From Lineus longissimus (taxonomy: Eukaryota; Nemertea; Pilidiophora; Heteronemertea; Lineidae): 64,000 nucleotides of DNA. The notes beneath the pieces were generated by a model. The model was not told the DNA's origin. It was given only the letters and a program-made list of their open reading frames with translations, and searched no databases. Position numbers and translations under genes: made by a program. Below are positions 21,844 to 33,191 of this stretch, in pieces (positions within the stretch are counted from its first letter, which is position 1; each line of letters starts with the position of its first letter). The stretch covers positions 20,274,001 to 20,338,000 of the forward strand of contig NC_088316.1 of the NCBI RefSeq assembly GCF_910592395.1. The letters run 5' to 3'.

Positions 21844-22411
21844 CTTCCGCCTCACTGTCTGTAAAACTGAACAGTGTTACATATCTTCAAGTTGGCCTTA
21901 TTGAAGAACTCTTGTTCAGTTCAATTCAAGAAACACTGTCTAGTCCAGTGTATACTAGTTTAGTACTAGTGGCCTATCTGCAAATTAAAGGCTGAATTAT
22001 TGTACCATATTCAAATAAAATCTAGACAAAAATGGCAAAATTGATGGGCAGGTCATACCATGATACCTAGGGCTAGGCATCGTCTTTTTTTAGCTAATCT
22101 TCCTACTTCTAATTTTTTTTGAAACAAGTAGGCAGGCTAGTCCGGCTAGTCCAGCCAATGACTGAGCCATGTCAGTTCGAGTTCCTCCGAATCGCGATTA
22201 GCTTTTAGATATCAAGATCCACGAGTGAACTACGCTAACATGTTTGTTACGGTACTTAATCACTTCTCAAAGAACAACATAAAAGTAAGAAATATCACCC
22301 ATCGTACCAACATGCTGCTTATTGCCAAGGCTTATTGGCTTACGGCAAGAGAAATCTGCTCATGGAAATTTCATACTCAGCTAACGAGACGTACCACCGT
22401 TAGGTTTTTGT

Positions 22412-23120
22412 GGTCTCATTAGGGAGTTCTTTTTTGTTATTCATGCGCGGCCAACCCAACCGTAGTTCCTAAAATCATTGATTTCTCGGTCCTTACAGTA
22501 TGTCAGCATTGATTCAGCAGTTGTTTGGCAAATACATGTTTTTTTGGAGTTTCTGAAACCTAGAGCGCTACTCAATAGGCGACTAACAAGAAACTACGCA
22601 TTTATACTGTTGTTGCCGACGTATGTGTACACTGAACTTGAGATGTGCGTCGGCCCCGTGTTTAAAATGCCGTCCAGTGCCAGTTGGTGCGTTTTTCGCT
22701 GATTTGTGCAAAATTCAACATATCTCAAAAGTTCAATGGTTGACCCTCGATTTTTTTTGATTTTTGTATAGCGTAAGCAACTGTCTTTCATGGGAGAATG
22801 GTCTCTGTAAGAATTATTCAGGAAGAAATGTATAATATTTGGGGTTTTTCGTGATTGTCCGGCCCAATTGGCAATATTGCCATTTGGGATGGTGAACATA
22901 GCTAGGAGCAAATGCGACGCTTATGATTTATTTAAAGAAATAAAATGCCCGATTTAACATCCTGCAGAATCAGGGGAATCGGGCGTTTCCAGTGATATAC
23001 GACACAAATGGGTTGTCCTCATGCATCCACTTTGGAAACGCATTTTAAAATAGATGTTACGTCCTGTTAATGGGGCACGTCATCATCGCGTACATTTGGG
23101 AAAAACTCCCTAACGAGACC
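22412..23120 (+). mobile_element. TIR element, full-length copy upstream of EXD1
   Basis: The left end GGTCTCATTAGGGAGTT is mirrored by the right end AACTCCCTAACGAGACC (23104-23120), with about 19 of the outer 21 bases pairing as inverted repeats. The 709-bp interior has no transposase frame, so it is a non-autonomous DNA-transposon-like element. No clear target-site duplication was found. It occupies the intergenic space between the head-to-head genes GSTCD and EXD1 and ends 75 bp before the EXD1 ATG. Its right 630 bp match 17291-16646 in inverted orientation. Confidence 0.8.
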
Positions 23121-23195
23121 TGAGATCCCTGAGATGAGAAATACCAGTAGGGGCGTACGGCAGTAGTGCGAAGTTTATGAAAAAATCTCCATAAA

Positions 23196-26100
23196 ATGGC
23201 AGATTATGTCGGTTCCAAGGTGAGAATCGAGGCTGATAATGGTTCTTTCGAAGGCATAATTCAGGCCCTTGATCAGAACTCAAGAAGAATAACTCTAAAC
23301 AAAGGTAAGTGTGTTGTTATTATGTTTGATGAAGGTTTCAATCGCCAACTTGTTAACAGTCGTATTGGTACCGCCCGTAACTTCTGGGCCAACTTGTTAA
23401 CAGTCGTATTGGTACCGCCCGTAACTTCTGGGGCCAACTTGTAACAGTCGTATTGGTACCGCCCGTAACTTCTGGGCCAACTTGTTAACAGTCGTATTGG
23501 TACCGCCTGTAACTTCTGGGGCCAACTTGTTAACAGTCGTATTGGTGCCGCCCGTAACTTCTGGGCCAACTTGTTAACAGTCGTATTGGTACCGCCCGTA
23601 ACTTCTGGGCCAACTTGTTAACAGTCGTATTGGTACCGCCTGTAACTTCTGGGCCAACTTGTTAACAGTCGTATTGGTACCGCCTGTAACTTCTGGGCCA
23701 ACTTGTTAACAGTCGTATTGGTACCTTTCAATTTGATTGGGCACTCTCTCTTGGTTGGAGATTTGCTTAAATAAGATACATGAATTAGTTACCATTAAGA
23801 ATAAAGACAATCATCATCACAATCATTTTCTGGTAGTTCATAAGAAGATTGATTGTTGTGCTGTTTTAATTTATGCTGAAATTGCACGAAATGTATCGTA
23901 ATGTATCCTTTATTATTTTCAGTTGTGTCATGTAAAAGTGGGAAAAAGATGCCTGGCCAACAGTATTTCTATGGAAATGAACTGGACAAAAGTAAGCCAC
24001 TGAGTGTTAAACTTATTACTGCATTGGAAACGTCCTCGTCTACGAAGTACACTATAAGACAAATCAGTGCCAAAACAAATCAAATGCACACACTCAAAAC
24101 ACATCAGAAGGCCTAAGCCGCCTTCGGACAATGCCTAGAGACATGGCGATCCTTTGTTCAAGGTGTAACACATGTCTGGTCAGCGCCAAAACAAACTTCT
24201 TCGAATTCGTCTATTGATGGTGGTTTGTGTGAGAATAGTGAACTGACAATGTGTTTCAAACCTCCCTAGTTTTAGTCATCATTAATGACATTATGTGAAA
24301 ATTCTTCACTTGTTTCCTCTGTAAAAATCCATTGAAAATTGCTATCTGCCAAATATTAACTTACTTGGAGACATTGGGTGATTTAAAGTAGGTGTTAAGT
24401 CAAAGTGTTAACACCAACACTGACACTAACTCCAGAGTTGACCCCAAAAATAAACTGCTCATTCGGTGTTAGTGTCAACACCCGGTGTTTAGGGTAGAAA
24501 TTAACACTAAAGCTAACACTAACTACCAACACTGACACCAACACCTACTTTAAAATCACCCATTGTACCCGGCCCATCGTTGCCCCAAATTCACAATCTC
24601 CTTCCAACAGTTGGAGCTTTGTGGTGAAGTACATGTATGGAGTAGTCATTGCTATCTTGAGCTTTGTGTAGCGAACCCATACATTTTTGTATGTCTTTCC
24701 TTACACCTTTCAGTCACAATCCTTGAAGAGAAACGAAAAGAAGTGAAGGACCTCATGGCTGATGAGTAAGTGGCTCGTGTATGATGCTCAAAATGAGATT
24801 ATTTGTTTCGTTGCTAAATGAACCATTGTCATAGGAGTACATGACGTAGATCATTTTGCCACAATTTGAGAGGTCTTGACCACTTTGATTAAGAATGAAT
24901 GCAAGCTCCATCAGGACACGATAACATTGTACAGATCAGAATGACAGAGAGTGATATAAGTCTTCTTCCTAATTGAATTCTAACCATGAAAGTTCATTGT
25001 TTTTCAGTCCTCATGGTCCGAAATTATTGAGGACTGGCAGGAAACTAAACACGGAGCATCTTAGTCGAATTAGGGACTTGGATTATGACGCTTTGTGTCT
25101 GAGTAGGCGCAATGTTTATGACGACGACGAGAAGAGTCTTGTTCAAAATGTTAGGAAGTCTATACGTGAGTAGTGTTTAGTGGTACAGTTATTGCTAGGA
25201 TCAGCAATGTTCAATCAATAGATGCAAAGCACGGCAATGATTGATCAGGCTTTTGTCTTTGTCAGGTGGTGATTCTTCAGTTGAATTATCCAGCTCTAAG
25301 AGTAAGAGAGAGAATTTGGAAAATGGAATAATATAGTGTCCATTGCCCTATATTAGATATGACTGTATACCTCAGTCGTTCTTGAAAAGTTGATGTAGAG
25401 CAGGCATCATTCAATGTTGATTCCAGCCTTTGTGATCAGTTTGATCCTTGTCACCACTTTCCATATTTATACTTGCAGCAGTCAAAGACCTCTCTGCATC
25501 ATCCAGCTGCCCACTACCACCTACCGAGACCAAACATTCAGGTCACCGAGGTACGCCAAGACCAGAGTATTTCATATTCATTGACAGTATCAATGAAGAC
25601 TTCCAAACAGCTGTAAGTATGGCGTTCAGTATGGTGTCCAGATGGCCCTTATGTGCAGTATTATCAGAGATTTAATCTTATGGCCTGTCGCTCTCTGATG
25701 GATGAGATGTCTTGCCCCAACTGTCACATTTCATTTGTTCCATTTTGTGAATTTCAGATGACTTATCTGTCCAAGGAAAGTATTGTTGGCATGGCAGCTG
25801 AGGGCGTGAGCATCGGCCGGAACGGAGAGCTCTGCCTTCTGCAGCTTGCTACCCAGAGCCACGTTTTCATATTCGACATGTTGGTCCTTGGTGCAGTGGC
25901 TTTCAAAGATGGGCTAGCTGAGTTGATTCAGTGTCCAAGGGTTTTGAAGGTTGTCCATGACTCACGTCTTGTCTCTGATATGTTGTTCCATAAGTTTGGA
26001 GTGAATCTCATCAACATATTTGACACTCAGGTAAGCAAAGATGATGGTTTAGTTTACCTTCCTTATTGAGATGAACCACATTGTCTAACCTTTAGTGAAA

Positions 26101-29100
26101 TCAATGTGTCGTTTTGGCCATAGATCCACACAATAACGCTCATCCTGCCTTGTAAGGTGATGTCGGTCATTATATTGCATGATCCTGTATACTAAGAGTG
26201 GGCTTTATTTCCTAATGGCTGTCACCACTGTTTGGTTTCAGGTTGCTGATGTAATTGCCTATAAGATATACCACAATGGTGACCTCCCCCGCTATGTCTC
26301 TGGTCTTCCTCTCTGCCTCTTCCAATATCTTGAGCTCAATCCAGAAGAAGTGTTCATCAGTCGTGTGAGGCAGCATCAGAAAGAGGTAGGGGTCATTGAA
26401 CTGCTCCAAAAGCTTGAAAATGATGTTGAGGCAAGCTCTCACTCATATCTTAGGCCTTGAATGCAGATACAGTGTCAATCAAGAAGCGTTGTAATATTCT
26501 CATGAATCAACTACATGGCCAATTCAAGCTGAGCTTTGATAAGTCAAGTTTACTTTTTTGTCTAGGAGGATGAATCTGTATGGACAGTGCGCCCCCTTCC
26601 AATGCGCTTGTTTGACTGTGCCACCAAGAATGTAATCTACCTGCGTGAGTTACGCACTGCTCTCATGGATCACTTGATGGCTGAGTTCACAACTGGCGTC
26701 GACATCTACTTATCTGTGATACGCGATTTAGACCAAGAAGAGATTTGTAAAGAAAAGGTAAATTTATTGGTCTTCCAATGGAAACAGTCACTTTGGTTTC
26801 AGGTGGGTGTCTGTAAGTTTTCTCCAAGAGAGAGTTTTCTACCCTTTTTTCAAGTACCTTGTAGTATTGAGCAAACAAGCGTTTTTAGTCACTGCAACTG
26901 GCAACTGAGCCATGACAATATGATGGTTGTTGTTAGTTATATTACTTATATTAGGATATCTCTTGACCTTTTCAGTATGCCAGTCACAAGTTACCTCTCA
27001 ATTTCAAAGGACTTGGAAGGATGCTTCGAGTGAAAGGAGACGATTTTGACTTTGTTGGCGATGATGGCTTCACGGAAAATTGCCGAGGTGTGGCAGATCC
27101 ATGGGTTGTGTTCAGTAAAGGTGGTATGTTCCAGCGTCACCCACAGAGCACCACAGCTAATACCAACCCACATGGAAAAGTCCTCTTTCACCAGGGTAAG
27201 CGCTTGTTTTTACACTTGTTGTGGAAATGTACAATGTGGTATTGTTGCTCAAATGTGATCAGTTCAAAGTGGAATTACTTTTTCAACCTAAGAAACTTTC
27301 ATTGTGATCTTCTCCGCGTGGCTTGTTCCCACATGGTGTAAGCAAAGTCCAAAGAAGTGACTTGTTGTGTATTCCAATACTTGAGGGTCAAGATGTACAA
27401 TCTTTCGAAATCATTCTGCTTTCGTTTATTAAATGAGATCTTTGTCTTTAGGTTCGTTTACAAGTCCTGGTGTTCCGTCCGCCCCTATCACGAAGGGAGA
27501 CATGTCTGGTGTAGAGAGTGGTTCACATTCGGAGGGCGAAACAGATAAGTCTGAGTTGCAGAAACGCAAACAAAGGATAGTAAGTGGAATTTCAGCCTCA
27601 AGTGATCGAGTGCACATCGGAAACACATCTGGGCTTCTCTTGAAGTACCTCCTGTTTGTCTGTAGATTAATATGGTCCTCACGGTAAAGGAGCAGCTGTA
27701 TTTGCAGAACTGTTCACAGAGTGGATAGCTGAGTGCATGTGCACCAAAGTCAAATGATATTGTTTTGATTAATGCAGATTGATAACAACGTGATTAAATT
27801 GAAAGATTTTGTTTTCAGAATTTCAAGGATTGTGCGAGTCCGACAAGGCCTAAGAAAAGCTACCGCAGTCCAGATGGTCATGGTCAAATCTCATCCATTC
27901 GCAATGCCAAACTCTCGCCGCATCAATCCCTGGAAACAACTCATCTAACAACTGAGGAGGAGGAGAAGGAAAAACCATTTGTGAGTCGAGTGTCCTAATA
28001 CAGAAACGTCCAACTTGTGAACCAGAGCTGTAACTCTCATCAGGCCTGACCTGGCAAAGTCTGGCGCAGTGTGTGTGGTAACTCTCATCAGGCCTGACCT
28101 GGCAAAGTCTGGCACAGTGTGTGTGGTAACTCTCATCTGGCCTGACCTGGCAAAGTCTGGCGCAGTGTGTGTGGTAACTCTCATCTGGCCTGACCTGGCA
28201 AAGTCTGGCGCAGTGTGTGTGGTAACTCTCATCAGGCCTGACCTGGCAAAGTCTGGCACAGTGTGTGTGGTAACTCTCATCTGGCCTGACCTGGCAAAGT
28301 CTGGCACAGTGTGTGTGGTAACTCTCATCTGGCCTGACCTGGCAAAGTCTGGCGCAGTGTGTGTGGTAACTCTCACCTGGCCAGACCTGGCAAAGTCTGG
28401 TGCAGTGTGTGTGCCCCTTGGCTTCTTCAGAAAAGTTTCTCGTTGAGGGACTAGTAAGATGAGGGCATTTGAAGTGATGCGTCGACCATCAGAATAGATT
28501 GACGGAATCTATTCTTGCAGCAGACAGATGGTGTCAGTTTATGGACACTGTGATGTGTGAACATAGTACTGCTCAGATATTCAGACAGAAAGATGGCCGA
28601 ATCAGAATTAGAATAAGAATGTAAAAAGTCCCTGCACACTCAAGACATGAATCGAATTGTTTACTACAGGTATCACCAGATGTCACTGAGTTCACCCAGC
28701 TGGCCAAGCGGTTGGCAACTTTATCAACGAGCATTGGGAAGGGAACACCAGCTGACGTTTCACTGTCGGGGGGCATGCCTCGATCATACCTCATGTCGTC
28801 CGAACCTGCCAATACTCCGAGTCTTTCAGCCAAGGTGAGTAAATGCTCTACCAGACCAGGTGCCCTATCAAGTGTTTGTTGTTTCCTTCTTGTCTGTTCA
28901 CAGTTTGCCATAAGAGGCCTGGGGGACAAATACTACCAAGCTGTTACTGGTATCTGCAACTGTTTACTGATCAATAACTCTTAGGGAGGTGACAAGTGTG
29001 TGGCTTGGCTTGAGAAACAACTTGAACTAGCTTGGTCTCCTCTCTGCAGCTTCTCTTCCTGGTTAGTGATGCTTCATGTTGATCATGATGTCTATCATTT

Positions 29101-29744
29101 CCATGCAAATCGGACGGTTTCTCAGTGACTTATGAGTGTTTCACATGGGTTTTGATGTATATCTTGTGGTATTGCAGGCTACTCCTTCTAAGCAAATCAA
29201 ACAAGAAGGGCCAACACTGACACCGAACCAGGATCCAACATCAACAGGATTAAACTACTCATTCCACCCAGCCGGAGAAATGGAGGTGCCAAAAAAGAAA
29301 TCTCGGGGGCTAATACTTCAATCAGGATACGATACAGACTCGGGCGTATCTGAAAGTGAAAACCTACTGCCATCTGGTCATCGTAATCAAACAAGAGCAT
29401 CAAATCTTCATGTTTATTCTACTGAAGACTATGGTGCTATTCCCGAAACAAGTGACGATCAATCTAAGAGGTCTTTATTATCAAGTCAGGGACAGGGACA
29501 AGAAGATTCAAACCATGATGAGACAAATGCTGTGAATGATTCTTTGGAAGCTGCTGATTCTTCAGGGCAATTGGAGGCTGCTAGCTTTGTTTCTCATTTA
29601 CAGCAGATGGTTGGATTGAAAAAGGATTTGCCAAAAATACCAGGACTTGGACATAGTGGCATGGACTTGCCGAGTTTGGGAGCTGGGGCTGAGCAGTCAC
29701 ACTTGGAGAATAAGGGCAGGGGATACATGCTGAGGCCATATTGA
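23196..29744 (+). CDS. EXD1: Exonuclease 3'-5' domain-containing protein 1 (probable inactive piRNA factor)
   Basis: Fourteen coding exons: 23196-23304, 23923-23991, 24714-24765, 25008-25165, 25266-25301, 25479-25612, 25758-26030, 26242-26385, 26566-26757, 26976-27195, 27452-27579, 27819-27980, 28670-28834 and 29178-29744. All are GT-AG and in phase, giving 802 aa. Residues 1-60 resemble an Lsm-like fold (VGSKVRIEADNGSFEGIIQAL). Residues 187-390 are the RNase D-like 3'-5' exonuclease domain. Catalytic positions are degraded: motif I reads AAE (199-201) rather than DxE, and motif III has C343 and N347 where active DEDDy enzymes have Tyr and Asp. D260 of motif II remains. In mouse and silkworm EXD1 is a catalytically dead RNA-binding partner in germline piRNA biogenesis. 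From about 463 the protein is a long low-complexity S/T/E-rich tail (SGVESGSHSEGE and others) ending MLRPY before TGA; human EXD1 is about 514 aa. Assignment of the last three exons rests on splice phase rather than homology. Confidence 0.87.
23345..23727. repeat. 44-bp minisatellite (EXD1 intron 1)
   Basis: About 8.7 copies of a 44-bp unit begin 40 bp after the EXD1 exon 1 donor. Unit variants include cccgtaac or cctgtaac and single-base indels. The sequence is unrelated to the 44-bp array at 1-232. Confidence 0.96.
24375..24562. mobile_element. 188-bp MITE (EXD1 intron 2)
   Basis: The left terminus TGGGTGATTTAAAGTAGGTG is mirrored at the right end (cacctactttaaaatcaccca, 24540-24562). The interior is rich in 'aacact' and 'gtgtt' words that add further inverted pairing. 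There is no coding potential. No target-site duplication could be fixed with confidence. Confidence 0.8.
28030..28412. repeat. 48-bp minisatellite, 8 copies (EXD1 intron 12)
   Basis: Eight copies of a 48-bp unit start about 50 bp after the donor of EXD1 exon 12. Copies alternate between atcaggcctg and atctggcctg variants. Both strands remain open because 48 is divisible by three. These frames are not supported as genes. Confidence 0.97.
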
Positions 29745-30335
29745 TTGTAGATAGACAACATACCACGATGTGGTCATCAGTTACTTTTCATTTTGTATCA
29801 GTTGAGATTTTTGTCCATCAGAGGGAGACAAGAGTCAAACCTACATGCTTGAGAAGTGCACAACTTTGTATTTGTATGCTTTATAAATGCAGGGAGTTTG
29901 TAGTTTTCGAAGAAATATAATATACCAGACTGAGGTATAATCAATAGAAATCACAGTCCTTCATCTTATTTAACGAACACATCTATCCTTAAATGCCTTG
30001 TGATGAGACGTTTATGTGAATTGGCTGTTACTCATGGCTGTTCATCCGTGGTCTGTTCATGGTTATCAGTTTCATGTGATCACTGATAAGGTGGTTCTTG
30101 TCACAGCCTGTTTCGGCATACCTGTTTCATAATGACAGTCAACATGGTCAACCGAGACAGCCATGTTGATGTCAAAAGAACATGGCACAGACCAACCACA
30201 CTGATCCTGGTCATTGCAATAGCAATCAACTAAAAAGGGGATATCTTAGTCTTCATATCGATTCCATCAGAAGCAGATATCAGGGTTCCTCATGTAATGT
30301 ATTTCCTTGGCCATTTAATCCACAAAGCGCAAAGA
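29745..30335. other. EXD1 3' flank, no gene seen
   Basis: This interval between the EXD1 stop and the large 72-bp array has no exon-like frame and no clear AATAAA hexamer. It holds the EXD1 3' UTR by inference, then unique sequence. Confidence 0.4.
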
Positions 30336-32136
30336 CAAGGACATACTCACAACTCACAACCAACCTATCTGATCGCACAGGTGCCTCTCACTGTCATGTA
30401 CATAAACAAAGACAAGGACATACTCACAACTCACAACCAACCTATCTGATCACACAGGTGCCTCTCACTGTCATGTACGTAAAAAGACGAGGACATACTC
30501 CAATCAGTCTTCATCTGATCGTACAGGTGCCTCTCGCTGTCATGTACATAAACAAAGACAAGGACATACTCACAACCAGTCTTCATCTGATCACACAGGT
30601 GCCTCTCGCTGTCATGTACATAAACAAAGACAAGGACATACTCACAACCAGTCTTCATCTGATCACACAGGTGCCTCTCACTGTCATGTACATAAACAAA
30701 GACAAGGACATACTCACAACCAGTCTTCATCTGATCACACAGGTGCCTCTCGCTGTCATGTACATAAACAAAGACAAGGACATACTCACAACTAGTCTTC
30801 ATCTGATCACACAGGTGCCTCTCGCTGTCATGTACATAAACAAAGACAAGGACATACTCACAACTAGTCTTCATCTGATCACACAGGTGCCTCTCACTGT
30901 CATGTACATAAACAAAGACAAGGACATACTCACAACTAGTCTTCATCTGATCACACAGGTGCCTCTCACTGTCATGTACATAAACAAAGACAAGGACATA
31001 CTCACAACCAGTCTTCATGTACATAAACAAAGACAAGGACATACTCACAACCAGTCTTCATGTACATAAACAAAGACAAGGACATACTCACAACCAGTCT
31101 TCATCTGATCACACAGGTGCCTCTCACTGTCATGTACATAAACAAAGACAAGGACATACTCACAACCAGTCTTCATCTGATCACACAGGTGCCTCTCACT
31201 GTCATGTACATAAACAAAGACAAGGACATACTCACAACCAGTCTTCATCTGATCGTACAGGTGCCTCTCACTGTCATGTACATAAACAAAGACAAGGACA
31301 TACTCACAACCAGTCTTCATCTGATCGTACAGGTGCCTCTCACTGTCATGTACATAAACAAAGACAAGGACATACTCACAACCAGTCTTCATCTGATCGT
31401 ACAGGTGCCTCTCACTGTCATGTACGTAAAAAGACAAGGACATACTCACAACCAGTCTTCATCTGATCACACAGGTGCCTCTCACTGTCATGTACATAAA
31501 CAAAGACAAGGACATACTCACAACCAGTCTTCATCTGATCACACAGGTGCCTCTCGCTGTCATGTACATGAACAAAGACAAGGACATACTCACAACCAGT
31601 CTTCATCTGATCACACAGGTGCCTCTCGCTGTCATGTACATAAACAAAGACAAGGACATACTCACAACCAGTCTTCATCTGATCACACAGGTGCCTCTCG
31701 CTGTCATGTACATAAACAAAGACAAGGACATACTCACAACCAGTCTTCATCTGATCACACAGGTGCCTCTCACTGTCATGTACATAAACAAAGACAAGGA
31801 CATACTCACAACCAGTCTTCATCTGATCACACAGGTGCCTCTCACTGTCATGTACATAAACAAAGACAAGGACATACTCACAACTAGTCTTCATCTGATC
31901 ACACAGGTGCCTCTCACTGTCATGTACATAAACAAAGACAAGGACATACTCACAACCAGTCTTCATCTGATCACACAGGTGCCTCTCGCTGTCATGTACA
32001 TAAACAAAGACAAGGACATACTCACAACCAGTCTTCATCTGATCACACAGGTGCCTCTCACTGTCATGTACATAAACAAAGACAAGGACATACTCACAAC
32101 CAGTCTTCATCTGATCACACAGGTGCCTCTCACTGT
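30336..32136. repeat. 72-bp minisatellite, large array (about 25 units)
   Basis: A 1.8-kb array of the same 72-bp unit as 17690-18008. Units carry few variants: tgatcacaca or tgatcgtaca, tctcactg or tctcgctg, and accagtctt or actagtctt. Two short 43-bp units (about 31000-31080) lack an internal block, as does one unit in the small array. The period is a multiple of three, so long frames exist on both strands. They start and stop at the array borders and are artefacts. Confidence 0.97.
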
Positions 32137-32299
32137 ACATAAACACGTTGATCTGTGATCATGACTGCAGATACTTTGATGAAGGTCCGTAATTGCCATC
32201 AGCTGTTCTAGATTCCCTTAGCAATAAAGATGTCAAGCACTTGTAGCAGACATCTTGTAGCCAAATTCACACAAAAGCAACAGAATAAGCAAATCTTTT
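32137..32299. repeat. Duplicated GSTCD 3' flank
   Basis: This stretch matches 18006-18168 with about one mismatch (acatcttg against acaccttg). It follows the array in both places. It ends at 'aaatctttt' (32299), where the copy jumps to sequence equivalent to 20351. Confidence 0.93.
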
Positions 32300-32707
32300 G
32301 TGTAAGGTGGTCATTTTGTAGAGTTGACAAGACTCCACCCTATTTCACCTGTAGCAGGATGCGTGGCCTCTGGCAATGCATCCCAATCCAACTTCAAGTC
32401 TTCTAGACATGGATGACCACATACAACAGGGGCTATGTTACTTTCCTGTAACTTTGACAAGACAGGTTGAACATCTTTCAGTCTGGTCCTCGGCCTTCTT
32501 TTGGCTTTCTCTTGGTCTCTGGAAAATTGAAACAATATCAGTTAATCCAGAATACTGAAAACTAAATTGCAGAATCCTCAATGAGCACCAATGTGAGACC
32601 TTGTGATTAAGTATGCCAATGGTGACTACATCACTGATCATCCACCCACCTGACAGCTCCATCCGACACATCTGGCACTGTGACTTGAGAGGCTGCAGCC
32701 GCATATA
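32300..32707 (-). pseudogene. GSTCD fragment: exon 3, intron 2 and end of exon 2 (duplicated)
   Basis: This 408-bp segment corresponds without any gap to 20351-20758 (constant offset 11949), with only about three substitutions. It contains the complete GSTCD exon 3, both its splice sites, intron 2 and the last part of exon 2. Introns are retained, so it is a DNA-level duplicate, not a retrocopy. The 2.18 kb of parent sequence between 18168 and 20351 (GSTCD exons 4-8) is missing. The fragment cannot encode a functional protein. Confidence 0.93.
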
Positions 32708-32802
32708 CTGACTATTGGAGTTGATTGGCGTTAGAAGTAGGAACTATATAGATATAATTGGACCAGCAGTAAATATACGTCAACGACCGGCGTACCCCTT
32801 TA

Positions 32803-32946
32803 ACCATCCAGGCACCAGTGGTTTTCAATATCCTCCGCCTCTCGATATGACGAAGGAGTATAAAAAGCCCGAAGCTCAGGATACCCGTTGACTAAATCTG
32901 ATTGGAAAAGTCACCGTCCGACACTAATACTTCTTTGCCGCAATGT
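32803..32946 (+). repeat. Dispersed repeat, copy A
   Basis: It is similar to 34219-34358 in the same orientation, sharing 'ccagtggttttcaatatcct', 'ctcgatatgacgaaggagta' and a 'cactaatactt' end block. A few substitutions and a short indel separate the copies. Family unknown. Confidence 0.85.
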
Positions 32947-33115
32947 AGCCTCGAAAATACTAGCTGCCGATTCCAACCATCCTCGGTAGTACTCGAACGC
33001 CCGGAATCAGTATGTGCTGCAGTTTAAAAAGTTTGGGCGCGGGATGAAAATGTTGACATCCGTACATGGATGATCAGATAAAAGATTAGGAAGAAGAAGA
33101 AAAAAGAGAGAACTG

Positions 33116-33191
33116 CGGCAGATTCATCGGGAGTCGAACCCGTGACCAGCCGGTCCACAATCCAACACTCTCAGCACTGAACCATCCAGGC
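33116..33191 (-). mobile_element. tRNA-like sequence / SINE head
   Basis: On the minus strand a tRNA-like layout is visible: A-box-like ggatggttcagtgctgagag, then B-box ggttcgactcc within a pairable T arm (cgggttcgactcccg). The spacing fits about 75 nt. The acceptor stem does not pair well (gcctgg... against ...tgccgc), so a SINE or tRNA pseudogene is more likely than a functional gene. Confidence 0.55.

Noticed and set aside
30336-32136. CRISPR-like array
   Set aside because: There are no unique spacers between repeats; units are head to tail, and the host is a eukaryote.
30182-32158. Several long frames on both strands in the 72-bp array
   Set aside because: The period is divisible by three, and the frames start and stop at array borders. 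Different frames on both strands are equally open.
32311-32535. Functional second GSTCD gene
   Set aside because: Only exon 3 and part of exon 2 are present; all other exons are missing and the flanks are unrelated.
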